Source: Flavobacterium sp. LHD-80 (GTDB lineage: Bacteria > Bacteroidota > Bacteroidia > Flavobacteriales > Flavobacteriaceae). From it: a stretch of 64,000 nucleotides of DNA. Under the pieces are notes generated by a model. It was not told where the DNA came from. It saw nothing but the letters and a program-made list of their open reading frames with translations, and did no database searches. The stretch is from NCBI RefSeq assembly GCF_030929605.1, contig NZ_JAVFVS010000011.1, positions 124,001-188,000 of the forward strand. The letters run 5' to 3'. The position numbers were made by a program, and so were the translations under genes. This document shows, piece by piece, positions 43,946 through 53,512 of this stretch (position 1 is its first letter; every line of letters starts with the position of its first letter).

Positions 43946-44857
43946 ATGACTAAAGATAAATTAATTTCTGTAATTATTCCCTGTTATAATCAGGCAATGT
44001 TTTTAGATGAGACATTAAACTCAGTTTTTATACAAACGTATGAAAATTGGGAATGTCTTGTTATAAATGACGAAAGTACCGATCTTTCTGCAGAAATAGC
44101 ACAAAAATGGGTTCAAAAAGATAGTCGATTCAAATATTTTTTTAAAAAAAATGGAGGTGTAAGTAGTGCACGAAATTTGGGGTTACAAAATGCAAAAGGC
44201 GACTACATACAATTTCTTGATTCAGATGACTTGATATCTAATAATAAATTAGAATTATCATTGAATGCTATTCTGAATAATAATTTAGAAATTGTTTTTA
44301 CGAACTTTAAAATGTTTACTAACAATGTTCAAAAGCCTATAGCTGCATTTTGTAAATTAAAAGAATCTTTATTTACCTATGATAATCTAATTTATGAATG
44401 GAATGAAAGTTTTTCAATTCCAATACAGACTGCTTTGATAGAAAAAAAACTTCTGGAAAATATTCGTTTTCCAGAGCATATGACCGCACAGGAAGATTGG
44501 GTTTTCTGGGTGAATGTGTTTAAAGAAAATCCGAAGATAAAATTTATTGATGAATCGCTTTCTTTTTATCGGATGAATTTATACAGCAGAACAATGAAAG
44601 ATACTCTTGATGATAACTTGAAAGCATACGACTATTTTAGAAATTTTTTAACTGAGAATGAATTCCAACAATTAACATTAGTATTAATTAAAAGGTATTT
44701 TAAGTCTAGTTCACAATCTAAAAAAAGAATCAAGGATTATAAAGAATCGAATACTTATCAAACTGGATTATTTGTAAAGAAAGGCTTAAAAATTTTTGGT
44801 CTATTGCCCTTATCGAGAAAAATTTTCCCTTTTATTTTGAAATTGAAATCTAAATAA
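43946..44857 (+). CDS. GT2 family glycosyltransferase, member A2 of a duplicated pair
   Basis: This 303-residue GT-A enzyme is a paralogue of that at 41132: LISVIIPCYNQAMFLDETLN, INDESTDLS, KNGGVSSARNLGLQNAKGDY and FLDSDD (DxD), with QEDWVFWVNVF as base region. Its C-terminus is longer than that of A1 and ends in a basic, hydrophobic stretch. It lies 10 bp after B1 and 16 bp before B2, so a pair of dissimilar GT2 genes occurs twice in tandem. Confidence 0.9.
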   Translation: MTKDKLISVIIPCYNQAMFLDETLNSVFIQTYENWECLVINDESTDLSAEIAQKWVQKDSRFKYFFKKNGGVSSARNLGLQNAKGDYIQFLDSDDLISNNKLELSLNAILNNNLEIVFTNFKMFTNNVQKPIAAFCKLKESLFTYDNLIYEWNESFSIPIQTALIEKKLLENIRFPEHMTAQEDWVFWVNVFKENPKIKFIDESLSFYRMNLYSRTMKDTLDDNLKAYDYFRNFLTENEFQQLTLVLIKRYFKSSSQSKKRIKDYKESNTYQTGLFVKKGLKIFGLLPLSRKIFPFILKLKSK

Positions 44858-44873
44858 CAATTTAGCTCAATCT

Positions 44874-45770
44874 ATGCTGGCTATAGTCATCCCTTATTAT
44901 AAAATCAATTTCTTTGAAGCTACCTTACAATCTTTAGCTAATCAAACCAGTAAGCAATTTAAAGTTTATATTGGAGATGATGCAAGTCCTAATGATCCAA
45001 AAAAAATAATAGAAAAATATAAAAATGAGTTCGATTTTATTTATCAACGATTCGAACAAAATTTAGGAGGTAAATCTTTAGTACAACAATGGAATAGATG
45101 TCTGAATCTTTGTAATGAAGAGGAATGGGTAATGATCCTAGGAGATGATGATGTTTTAGAAAGCAATTGTGTTGATTCATTTTATAATAATTTATCAGAA
45201 ATACAATATACTGATACTTCTGTAGTGCGATTTTCGACTCAAGTTATTGATGAAAATGGTTTGCCAATTTCAAAAGTGCATCAGCACCCTAAAGCAGAAA
45301 AAGCTGCGGATTTTTTAATAAGAAAATTTAAAGGAGGAACCAGAAGCTCTTTGAGTGAATATATTTTTAAAAAGGAATTGGTTGAAAGTATACAATTTAA
45401 AGATTTTCCTTTAGCGTGGCATAGTGATTTACTGGCAGTTTTAGAGTTCTCAAAATGGAGACAGATTTTTACTATTAATGATGCATTAGTTTATTTTAGA
45501 TTAAGCGGTCTAAATATTACAAGTAAAAAAGATGATGATGTAATTAAAAATTGCGCAACTTTTCAGTTTTATTATTATTTATTATATAATTATAGTACTC
45601 AATTTTCTTCATCGGAGATAAATTTACTTTTTGATAATATAGAAAAGACTCTCTTAAATAACAAAAGGAATACTAAGCATTGGCTTCAGCTTTTTTTATT
45701 ATATTTTAAGTTTTTTAGATATAAACGGTTTTTAGTTTTAAGTTTGAAAATAAAAAAAAGCATAGTATGA
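44874..45770 (+). CDS. GT2 family glycosyltransferase, member B2 of a duplicated pair
   Basis: This 298-residue GT-A enzyme parallels B1 at 43021: MLAIVIPYYKINFFEATLQSLANQ, VYIGDDASPNDPKK, VQQWNRCLNLC, MILGDDDVLESN, PLAWHSDLLAVLEF. The catalytic half is conserved and the tail diverges, which suggests changed acceptor specificity after duplication. The next gene overlaps it by four bases. Confidence 0.9.
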   Translation: MLAIVIPYYKINFFEATLQSLANQTSKQFKVYIGDDASPNDPKKIIEKYKNEFDFIYQRFEQNLGGKSLVQQWNRCLNLCNEEEWVMILGDDDVLESNCVDSFYNNLSEIQYTDTSVVRFSTQVIDENGLPISKVHQHPKAEKAADFLIRKFKGGTRSSLSEYIFKKELVESIQFKDFPLAWHSDLLAVLEFSKWRQIFTINDALVYFRLSGLNITSKKDDDVIKNCATFQFYYYLLYNYSTQFSSSEINLLFDNIEKTLLNNKRNTKHWLQLFLLYFKFFRYKRFLVLSLKIKKSIV

Positions 45771-46972
45771 AATTTTTGGTAATAGCGCAGGATTTAAGAA
45801 TTGTGGGAACTAGTGAAGGGATCGTTTCGCGTTCTTTTATAGCCAAGTTGCGAAGAATCTACCCAACAGCTATTATAGATGTAGTTTACATTATTCACAC
45901 TGATACTGATGATCAATTGCATTTATTGCCAGTTGATAAAATAGAAAAGTATATTGTAAATACAAAAATTCCATTTAATACTATTTTAATAAATCGTTTT
46001 TATTGGAGATTGTTTCACGTGTCATTAAATGAACGTTATGTTCAAAAGCAATATGCAAAGATAATTGCTGAAATTGATTATACTGCTTATGATCATATTT
46101 TTATAAGAAGTGCAGGAATAGATCACGAAATGATATTGGCCACACATAATTTGCCAATTTTGCAAAAAGCAAATATAATTTTTCATGATCCTTATCCTTT
46201 ATCTTGGTATGTTGGATCGAAAACTGATTTTTCAAATTTAGAATTGTTCAGACTTAAACGAATGATGGAAGTAGTTTCAGAAGCAAAAACTTGCTCAAGT
46301 TCTGCCCAGTATATGTCGCATGATCTACAACATTTGTACGCTTCGAAAAAGAAATTTTATACCTTGGCGCATCAATTTGATGCTTCAGTTTTTGATTTAT
46401 CGGACATTACTCAATCGCGAAAAAAAACTAAAAAAGTAGCAATTTCTTATCATGGAGCATTGATGTTTGGCCGAAATGTGGAAAATTTGTTATTAGCTTA
46501 TGAGAATTTAATTAATGAAAATCCTAAATATAAAGAACAGACTGAATTTGTTTTAAGGATCAAAGGCGACGGAGTAAAAAAGTTGAACGATCAATTTAAA
46601 AATATATCTAATATTAAAATTCTAGATATGTTTAATTTTTCAAATTCATCTCACGAACAAATTTACGAGAGCGATATTGTGATAATTTTAGAAAACGGGC
46701 CTTTGTATTGTAATATTTTAGTTGGTAAGGCCCCTTTTTTAGCGGCATACGAAAAACCTCTTTTATCTATATCACCAGAAAAAAGTGAATTAAAAGATAT
46801 TATTACCGATGAAAGATGTATTGCAAATATGCACGATGTCAAAGAAATCAAAGAAAAACTAAAATTATTAATTGATAATCGAATGATTTCGAATGAAAAA
46901 TTTCAGCCTTTTGGAGACTATTTTTCAGACAATAATTTTAAAAAGCAATTAGACCAAGTCTTGAAAGCTTAA
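45767..46972 (+). CDS. GT-B-fold glycosyltransferase, divergent
   Basis: This 401-residue protein begins MKFLVIAQDLRIVGTSEGIVSRSF and has a GT-B layout: an N-terminal half with HDPYPLSWYVGSK, then VAISYHGALMFGRNVENLLLAYE and RIKGDGVKKL, and a terminal donor region LAAYEKPLLSISPEKSELKDI. The EX7E motif of classical GT4 is not obvious. It overlaps the previous GT by four bases. An 82-bp gap follows in which I see no clear signal. Confidence 0.75.
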   Translation: MKFLVIAQDLRIVGTSEGIVSRSFIAKLRRIYPTAIIDVVYIIHTDTDDQLHLLPVDKIEKYIVNTKIPFNTILINRFYWRLFHVSLNERYVQKQYAKIIAEIDYTAYDHIFIRSAGIDHEMILATHNLPILQKANIIFHDPYPLSWYVGSKTDFSNLELFRLKRMMEVVSEAKTCSSSAQYMSHDLQHLYASKKKFYTLAHQFDASVFDLSDITQSRKKTKKVAISYHGALMFGRNVENLLLAYENLINENPKYKEQTEFVLRIKGDGVKKLNDQFKNISNIKILDMFNFSNSSHEQIYESDIVIILENGPLYCNILVGKAPFLAAYEKPLLSISPEKSELKDIITDERCIANMHDVKEIKEKLKLLIDNRMISNEKFQPFGDYFSDNNFKKQLDQVLKA

Positions 46973-47054
46973 ATATAATTGGTTTTAAAACATAAAAGAG
47001 TTTATCAGCTGTTAGATATAAGTATCTCTTGGGTTAAAAAAATAATAATAAATT

Positions 47055-48050
47055 ATGAGAATAGGAATGAATCCTCAAAAGGAGGAAAGAAAAGTGATAT
47101 TAAACACCAATCACAGAATTGTTATTGTGGTATATATTCCTAATGAAGAAGGATTCTACAAAGATTCATTAAGTGTTTTTAAGTTAAGCTTAGATTCTTT
47201 AATAGCGACTGTAAATTCTCATGTTGCAATTACAGTAATTAATAATGGTTCATATGAAAAAGTGTCAGATCTTTTAGGGCAATATTTTAAAGAAAAAAAG
47301 ATAGATACACTTATTTCACATAATTTAAATATCGGAAAAATTGATGCACAAATAGGAGCTGCTAGAGGGGCGAGAGAAAAACTTATTACCCTTACAGATG
47401 CGGATATTTTGTTCAGCAATGGATGGCAGGAGAAAGTAGAGGAAATTTTTTCTGTATTTCCAAACGTTGGTTCAGTATCTCCTATACCTGTTAGAACAGG
47501 CTTATATGCTGGAACAAGTTCTGTGTTAAAATATATTATTTTAAAGAAAATAAAAGTAAAATTTATTGAAATACCAGAAAATTTTAAAAATTTCAATAAA
47601 TTTTTATCAAGCATCAATTGGGATTTAGATACTGATAAAAACTTAAAATGGCCAGTAGTTGAGCATAATAAAATTAAGGCTATAATTGGTAGTGCGCATC
47701 AGGTGTTGACTATAGATCGTGATATTTTATTTACAACTTCTCCGTCAAATCCTTCCTTGACTCTTGTCGGAGGAAATTCAGAGCATAATTATGTAGATGT
47801 CCCTATTGATAAATCTGGAAAGCTTCGTCTAGCAACTTTTAATAATTATGCATTTCATATTGGCAATAAAGTCGAAGATTGGATGATTGATATACAGCAA
47901 AAAAATATAGAAAATACTCTAACTTCGAAAAGCAAATTTAATGTTCCCATATCATCAGATGATTTGTTTAATTCAAAATTAGATAATAAGGTATATGGTT
48001 TGAAAAAAAAGCTCTTGAAAAAACTATTTTCTTTTTTTTATGACAAATAG
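47055..48050 (+). CDS. GT2-like glycosyltransferase
   Basis: This 331-residue GT-A-like protein shows HRIVIVVYIPNEEGFYKDSL, ITVINNGS, NIGKIDAQIGAARGAREKLITLTDADILFSNGW (the DAD motif) and a region with GGNSEHNYVDVPID. It does not match the commonest GT2 subfamilies. ATG 47055 is used; ATG 47067 is also possible. Its 3' end overlaps the next gene by 11 bases. Confidence 0.78.
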   Translation: MRIGMNPQKEERKVILNTNHRIVIVVYIPNEEGFYKDSLSVFKLSLDSLIATVNSHVAITVINNGSYEKVSDLLGQYFKEKKIDTLISHNLNIGKIDAQIGAARGAREKLITLTDADILFSNGWQEKVEEIFSVFPNVGSVSPIPVRTGLYAGTSSVLKYIILKKIKVKFIEIPENFKNFNKFLSSINWDLDTDKNLKWPVVEHNKIKAIIGSAHQVLTIDRDILFTTSPSNPSLTLVGGNSEHNYVDVPIDKSGKLRLATFNNYAFHIGNKVEDWMIDIQQKNIENTLTSKSKFNVPISSDDLFNSKLDNKVYGLKKKLLKKLFSFFYDK

Positions 48051-48957
48051 TAAAATAGTTTTTTCTTTACAAATTACTACCAAAAATAGACTTTCGGATC
48101 TAAAATTTACTTTAGATAAAATTCAGTATTTTTTTGTTAGAAATGATTTAGAATGTATTGTTTTTGATGATGGTTCTACTGATGAAACAAGTGTATTTAT
48201 TGCAGAAAATTTTCCTAACATTATTTTATTAAGAAATGAGGTTTCTAAAGGATTGATTTATTGCCGTAATCAGATGTTAAATCTCACTAAAGCAAAATAC
48301 GCAATTTCATTAGATGATGATGCTCATTTTTTATCTGAGAATGTGCTTGAAAATATAGAAAATTATTTTGTTTCTAATCAAAAATGTGGTGTTATAACTT
48401 GTAGAATATTTTGGGGTTTAAACCCGCCAAATGAAATATTTGCAAATGAAAAACCTGAACGTTCGAGAAGTTTTGTTGGTTGTGGCCATATTTGGAATAT
48501 GAATGCTTGGATTGATGTTGCTGATTACCCTGAGTGGTTTGTTTTTTATGGGGAAGAAGATTTCGCAGCATTTCAATTGTTTAAAAAGAAATGGGAAATC
48601 CATTATTTGCCTGAAATTTTAGTAAATCACAGGGTTGATGTAAAATCAAGAAAGAAAAATGCTGATTATGGTATTCGATTGCGACGTTCTTTGCGCTCGG
48701 GCTGGTATTTGTATTTTTTGTTTTTTCCAATTCAATTAATTCCAAGAAAATTAGCTTTTTCAGTTTGGATGCAACTTAAATTGAAAGTTTTTAAAGGAGA
48801 CTTTAAAGCATTAAAGGCAATTTTATTAGCAATGTTTGATGTGCTGTTTTCAATTCCTAGAATTGTTAAAAATGCGAATCGTTTATCGATGAAGGAATAT
48901 AGGGAATATCAAAAAATTAATGAAACAAAAATATACTGGCAACCTAAAATAAAATAA
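48040..48957 (+). CDS. GT2 family glycosyltransferase
   Basis: This 305-residue GT-A enzyme has SLQITTKNRLSDLKFTLDKI, IVFDDGSTDET, SKGLIYCRNQMLNL and ISLDDDAHFL (DxD), then FYGEEDFAAFQLFKK as the ED base motif. The C-terminal part with RSLRSGWYLYFLFFPIQLIP is hydrophobic and is typical of rhamnosyltransferase-like GT2 enzymes. It likely adds a sugar of the second glycan. Confidence 0.87.
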   Translation: MTNSKIVFSLQITTKNRLSDLKFTLDKIQYFFVRNDLECIVFDDGSTDETSVFIAENFPNIILLRNEVSKGLIYCRNQMLNLTKAKYAISLDDDAHFLSENVLENIENYFVSNQKCGVITCRIFWGLNPPNEIFANEKPERSRSFVGCGHIWNMNAWIDVADYPEWFVFYGEEDFAAFQLFKKKWEIHYLPEILVNHRVDVKSRKKNADYGIRLRRSLRSGWYLYFLFFPIQLIPRKLAFSVWMQLKLKVFKGDFKALKAILLAMFDVLFSIPRIVKNANRLSMKEYREYQKINETKIYWQPKIK

Positions 48958-48992
48958 TTTTATACAAGAGTATATAAAAAAAAAATAAGACA

Positions 48993-49811
48993 ATGAAGAG
49001 TTCTAAAGTAGCAATATTATCTACAGTTAATAATTTTAAATTATACGCAAAAAGTTCCTCGTTATATCCTTCGAATATTGAATCATATGTTTTTGATGGA
49101 AGAAATGGGATGTTTGGGATTTTCAGCATCAAATTCATGATGAAGGTGTTCAAGAAGAAAGATATTGATTGGCTAGTTTTGATGGATGAGGACGCGCTAT
49201 TTGTAAAGCCAGATTTGATTTATCCATTGATAGATTATATGAAAACTAATGATTATATAATATCAGGAGTGAGAGATGGCGGTGCTTTACCCGAGCGTTC
49301 GGGCAATCCTTATGTAATGAATCCTTTTTTTTCAATCATTAATTTTAAAGAGTTGAAAAAAATATGGGATGAAAAAGAAATGCTTAAAAACCATTACATT
49401 ATAGAAAATGAATTCGATGATGATTTGTCTAATTTGAAGTACCCTTATGACAAAATGAGTATGAGCGAACCTTATTATTGTTTTTATCTTTGGTTAAAAA
49501 GGAAAAATAAAAAGATGTTGTTCTTAGATGTTGATTTGCCTTTTTCTGATGACCAAATAACAAATGTAGTTTATGATTTAAATCATCAGCCGTTGGTATA
49601 TCACACTTGGTTTTCACGCGAATATGGAGATTTGCGAGGTAGGCATACAGCTAGAATAGATAGAGTATTTGAAGAATTTGAGAATAAAAATTATGGATCA
49701 CAACCAGTTAAAATTTATAAAGATAAATTGTTTCCACTTAAAAATAGATTTAGAAGATTTAAAAAGAATACAAGACTTAGATTAGTTAAAATTGGATTGA
49801 TTTCAAATTAG
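48993..49811 (+). CDS. Putative glycosyltransferase, GT-A-like, unclassified
   Basis: This 272-residue protein has a short N-terminal strand SSKVAILSTVNNFKLYA, then DIDWLVLMDEDALFVKPDLI with an acidic MDEDA motif placed like the DxD of GT-A folds, DYIISGVRDGG, and VYHTWFSREYGD near the end. The C-terminus is Lys/Arg-rich. I do not recognise a characterised family. Its place among transferases and directly before neuA makes a sugar transfer role likely. Confidence 0.6.
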   Translation: MKSSKVAILSTVNNFKLYAKSSSLYPSNIESYVFDGRNGMFGIFSIKFMMKVFKKKDIDWLVLMDEDALFVKPDLIYPLIDYMKTNDYIISGVRDGGALPERSGNPYVMNPFFSIINFKELKKIWDEKEMLKNHYIIENEFDDDLSNLKYPYDKMSMSEPYYCFYLWLKRKNKKMLFLDVDLPFSDDQITNVVYDLNHQPLVYHTWFSREYGDLRGRHTARIDRVFEEFENKNYGSQPVKIYKDKLFPLKNRFRRFKKNTRLRLVKIGLISN

Positions 49812-49870
49812 GAATTAAAAAAAATCTTTGATCATAAAAATGAGAAATTTATCAAGTTTAAAATTTTGAT

Positions 49871-50539
49871 ATGAAAACGATTGCAATTATACCAGCTCGA
49901 GGTGGTTCAAAACGACTCCCTTTTAAAAATATTCTTCCATTGGCAGGAATTCCAATTGTTGCACATAGTATTTTATATGCTAAAGCAAATAGCGATATAA
50001 TTGATGAAATTTATGTTTCTACCGATGATGAAGAGATTAAAAAAATTGCGATAGAATTTGGAGCAAAAGTCATAAACAGACCCGAGAGCATTTCTGGAGA
50101 TTTAGAACCGACAATTTCTGCGTTGAAGAATGTTTTGGAACAAATTGAAGATGAGGTTGAAAATGTAATTTTACTGCAACCCACAAATCCTTTAAGACAG
50201 GAAGATTTGCTTAAAGAAGCATTTAATTTGTTTAAATCTCAAAATTGTGAAAGTTTATTTACAGTTTCACAGAACCATCAAAAATTTGGAAAAATAGAAA
50301 AGAATAAATTTATTCCATTTAATTATAAAGTTGGACAAAGAAGCCAAGATTTAGAGCCAATATTTTATGAAAACGGATTGCTTTATATCACTAAATCCAA
50401 ATTGATTTTTGATGATATAATTATTTCAGAAAATGCTTTTCCATTCGAGATTAATCATATTTTTGCCAGCGTAGATATCGATACTCAAGAAGATTTTGAG
50501 TATGCTGAATATTTATTCCAAAAACATATAAAACCCTAA
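49871..50539 (+). CDS. neuA: CMP-sialic acid synthetase
   Basis: This 222-residue enzyme activates a nonulosonic acid with CTP. TIAIIPARGGSKRLPFKNI is the P-loop-like motif of CMP-NeuAc synthetases; YVSTDDEEIKKIA, RPESISGDLEPTISAL, LLQPTNPLRQ, SLFTV and ENGLLYI follow. It is first in a neuA-neuB-neuC cluster with 15 bp to neuB. A CMP-legionaminic acid synthetase is an alternative, but the NeuB next door looks specific for Neu5Ac. Confidence 0.93.
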   Translation: MKTIAIIPARGGSKRLPFKNILPLAGIPIVAHSILYAKANSDIIDEIYVSTDDEEIKKIAIEFGAKVINRPESISGDLEPTISALKNVLEQIEDEVENVILLQPTNPLRQEDLLKEAFNLFKSQNCESLFTVSQNHQKFGKIEKNKFIPFNYKVGQRSQDLEPIFYENGLLYITKSKLIFDDIIISENAFPFEINHIFASVDIDTQEDFEYAEYLFQKHIKP

Positions 50540-50554
50540 TTCATAACCTACTTT

Positions 50555-51595
50555 ATGAACCCATATATAGAAATTGCAGGTCGAAAAATTGGACCAGATT
50601 TTCCGCCCTTAGTTATTGCCGAAATAGGAATTAATCACGAAGGCTCTTTAAAAGTAGCTAAAGAAATGGTTGATGCTGCAAAAAGAGCAGGCGTTGAGGT
50701 TGTCAAACACCAAACGCATATTGTGGAAGACGAAATGTCTGGCGCAGCCAAAAAAGTGATTCCAGGAAATGCAGATGTTTCTATATATGAAATTATGGAG
50801 CGCTGTTCCTTAAATGAAACTGAGGAATTAGACCTTAAAAATTATGTCGAAAGTCAAGGCATGATTTTTATTTCGACACCGTTTTCACGTGCAGCTGCTG
50901 AAAGACTAAAGAAATTTGATATTCCAGCTTATAAAATTGGCTCAGGTGAATGTAATAATTATCCTTTATTAGAACACATCGCTTCTTTTGGAAAACCTGT
51001 TATTTTAAGTACAGGAATGAATACAATCGAAAGTGTTCAAAAAGCAGTTGCTGTTTTTGACAAACATAATATTCCAGTAGCACTTTTGCATACTACAAAT
51101 TTATATCCTACTCCAATACATTTGGTGCGTTATGGCGCGATGACTGAATTGCACGAAGCTTTTCCTGATAAAGTTTTCGGATTAAGTGATCATACTTTAA
51201 ATAATAATGCTTGTCTAGGTGCTGTGGCTCTTGGGGCAAGTATTTTAGAAAGACATTTTACAGATCATATGCAACGAACAGGTCCAGATATCGTTTGCAG
51301 TATGGACGAAAAGGCATGTCAGGAATTAATTATTTCAAGTGCTGAAATTGCCTTAATGCGTGGCGGAACTAAAAAGCCAGCCTTAGAAGAACAAGTAACA
51401 ATTGATTTTGCTTTTGCTACCGTTTGTAGCATTGCTTCAATTAAAAAAGGCGAGGTTTTTACAAAAGAAAACATCTGGGTTAAACGCCCAGGGACGGGTA
51501 AAATTCTTGCCGAAAAATTTGAAGATATTTTAGGCAAAACTGCCACAAGAAATATTGAAAATGATGAGCAATTAGACTTTTCAGATTTTGAGTAA
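50555..51595 (+). CDS. neuB: N-acetylneuraminate synthase
   Basis: This 346-residue enzyme condenses ManNAc with phosphoenolpyruvate to Neu5Ac. The TIM barrel includes [77 protein letters not shown] and [19 protein letters not shown]. The C-terminal SAF antifreeze-like domain runs from about residue 285 ([28 protein letters not shown]). The barrel follows neisserial SiaC/NeuB so closely that Neu5Ac is preferred over legionaminic or pseudaminic acid. It overlaps neuC by 8 bases. Confidence 0.94.
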   Translation: MNPYIEIAGRKIGPDFPPLVIAEIGINHEGSLKVAKEMVDAAKRAGVEVVKHQTHIVEDEMSGAAKKVIPGNADVSIYEIMERCSLNETEELDLKNYVESQGMIFISTPFSRAAAERLKKFDIPAYKIGSGECNNYPLLEHIASFGKPVILSTGMNTIESVQKAVAVFDKHNIPVALLHTTNLYPTPIHLVRYGAMTELHEAFPDKVFGLSDHTLNNNACLGAVALGASILERHFTDHMQRTGPDIVCSMDEKACQELIISSAEIALMRGGTKKPALEEQVTIDFAFATVCSIASIKKGEVFTKENIWVKRPGTGKILAEKFEDILGKTATRNIENDEQLDFSDFE

Positions 51596-52727
51596 TTCAA
51601 CAAAAAAAATTCTTTTCCTAACCGGAACACGGGCTGATTTTGGAAAAATAAAATCATTAATTTCAATTTTGGAAAGTCAGCCAGAATTTGAAGTTTTTGT
51701 ATTTGTAACCGGAATGCATCTGCAGGAAATCTATGGATATACTTTAATAGAAATTGAGCGTTGTAATTTTAAAAATGTAATTACGTTTAAAAATCATACG
51801 CACGAAACAACAATGGATTTGACTTTGGCTAAAACCATTGAAGGATTATCAAATTATTGTAAAGAGATAAATCCCGATATGATTGTAGTGCATGGCGACC
51901 GAGTTGAAACGTTAGCAGGAGCAATTGTAGGTTCTTTAAATAACATTTTAGTATCACATATTGAGGGAGGCGAAATTTCGGGAACTGTTGATGAGCTAAT
52001 TCGTCATAGTGTGAGTAAATTGAGCCATATACATTTTGTGTCAAATAAACTGGCAGCAAAAAGGCTTATTCAAATGGGTGAAATAAAAGAATCTGTTTTT
52101 GAAATTGGATCGCCTGATATTGATATTATGTTTTCTGATCAATTGCCAGACTTGGCTACGGCAAAATCGTATTACAAAATAGATTTTGAAAAGTATGCAA
52201 TTGTTATGTTTCATCCTGTTACAACTGAAATTAAAAATATGAAGCAATTTGCTGAGGCTTTCGTTTCTTCACTATTGCGAGACAATCATAATTACATTGT
52301 TATTTTTCCAAATAATGATCTAGGAAGCCAATATATTATTGAAGCTTATGAGAAATTAAAAGGGAACTCAAGATTTAGAATTTTTCCTTCTCTTAGGTTT
52401 GAATATTTTCTGACTTTATTAAAAAATAGCCAGTTTATTATTGGAAACAGTAGTGCTGGAATAAGAGAAGCTCCTTATTATGGAATTCCGATTATCAATA
52501 TCGGAACGCGTCAGCAAAATAGAGCACTTCATGCTGATATTATAAACACAGATTATTCTGAAAAGGGAATTGATCGATCACTTTCCATAATTGATTCTCA
52601 TAAAGTACAAATTATTCAAGATGATTTTGGCGAAGGGAACAGTAATGACTTGTTTTTAAAATGTCTTCAAAAAGAGGCGATATGGAAGTTAAATCATCAA
52701 AAACAATTTAGAGATCTAGGAATTTGA
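51588..52727 (+). CDS. neuC: UDP-GlcNAc 2-epimerase (hydrolysing)
   Basis: This 379-residue enzyme should convert UDP-GlcNAc to ManNAc and UDP, supplying NeuB. The start is TTG 51588 inside the end of neuB, because the conserved [19 protein letters not shown] comes right after it and no ATG is nearby. [44 protein letters not shown] and [21 protein letters not shown] are NeuC/WecB-family blocks. LegG (acting on UDP-diNAcBac) is a related option, but NeuB suggests the sialic-acid route. Confidence 0.92.
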   Translation: MSNSTKKILFLTGTRADFGKIKSLISILESQPEFEVFVFVTGMHLQEIYGYTLIEIERCNFKNVITFKNHTHETTMDLTLAKTIEGLSNYCKEINPDMIVVHGDRVETLAGAIVGSLNNILVSHIEGGEISGTVDELIRHSVSKLSHIHFVSNKLAAKRLIQMGEIKESVFEIGSPDIDIMFSDQLPDLATAKSYYKIDFEKYAIVMFHPVTTEIKNMKQFAEAFVSSLLRDNHNYIVIFPNNDLGSQYIIEAYEKLKGNSRFRIFPSLRFEYFLTLLKNSQFIIGNSSAGIREAPYYGIPIINIGTRQQNRALHADIINTDYSEKGIDRSLSIIDSHKVQIIQDDFGEGNSNDLFLKCLQKEAIWKLNHQKQFRDLGI

Positions 52728-52745
52728 TTTCAACAAAAACTACTT

Positions 52746-53510
52746 ATGAAAAATTTGTTCAAAAAATATACAACTTATGAAACTCGTTTAAAAATCAGAT
52801 TTAAATGGAGAAGTATAAAAGCTTTTTTCTATATGTTTGATTTAGACAAATTAGCGACTATTCATAAAACAGATAAAAACAGATATCATTTTTATACACA
52901 GCATTATCAAAAACATTTTAGGCCATATAAATTTAAAAAAATCAAGTTTTTTGAAATTGGAGTAGGAGGTTATGAAAACCCTATTTTAGGAGGAGAATCA
53001 CTTCGAATGTGGAAGTCTTTTTTTCCTTTTGCTAAAATATTTTCATTAGACATTTTTGATAAATCATTTCTGCAGGAAAGCCGAATTCAGATTTTTAAAG
53101 GAAGTCAAGTCGATGAAAAAGTATTAGGCGCAATTTGTGAGCAAGTAGGTGAGTTTGATTTAATAATTGATGACGGAAGCCATATTAATGAGCATGTAAT
53201 TAAATCATTTGAATTTCTATTTCCTAAATTAAAAAAAGGAGGAATTTATGTAATTGAAGACACCCAGACTTCTTATTGGGAAGAATATGGAGGGAATTCT
53301 GAAGATTTTAATACAAAAGGAACAATTTATCATTATTTTAAATCGTTGATAGATTGCTTAAATAACGAAGAGTTTTTATTGCCAGGTTACAAAAAGTCGT
53401 ATTATGATAAGCATATAATTTCGATGCACTTTTATCACAATATGATATTTATTTATAAAGGAGATAATAATGAACCGTCTAATAAATTAAGAAACAATCA
53501 GTTTAAATAA
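52746..53510 (+). CDS. Class I methyltransferase, macrocin-O-methyltransferase-like
   Basis: This 254-residue protein resembles MycE/TylF- and CmcI-like SAM methyltransferases: DLDKLATIHKTDKNRYHFYTQHY, KIKFFEIGVGGYENPILGGESLRMW (SAM motif), IFSLDIFDKS, DLIIDDGSHINEHVIKSFEFLFP with the metal-binding Asp pair, and YVIEDTQTSYWEEYGG. These enzymes are Mg-dependent sugar O-methyltransferases. Its place between neuC and fucosyltransferase-like genes suggests methylation of a glycan residue. Confidence 0.85.
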   Translation: MKNLFKKYTTYETRLKIRFKWRSIKAFFYMFDLDKLATIHKTDKNRYHFYTQHYQKHFRPYKFKKIKFFEIGVGGYENPILGGESLRMWKSFFPFAKIFSLDIFDKSFLQESRIQIFKGSQVDEKVLGAICEQVGEFDLIIDDGSHINEHVIKSFEFLFPKLKKGGIYVIEDTQTSYWEEYGGNSEDFNTKGTIYHYFKSLIDCLNNEEFLLPGYKKSYYDKHIISMHFYHNMIFIYKGDNNEPSNKLRNNQFK

Positions 53511-53512
53511 GA

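Noticed and set aside
46973-47054. Promoter in the 82-bp gap before the GT at 47055
   Set aside because: No TAnnTTTG match was found; AT-rich sequence alone is not evidence.
49871-52727. Legionaminic or pseudaminic acid pathway instead of sialic acid
   Set aside because: NeuB follows neisserial Neu5Ac synthase closely; PseB/PseC/PseG-type or LegI-type partners are not adjacent. It is kept only as a minor alternative.
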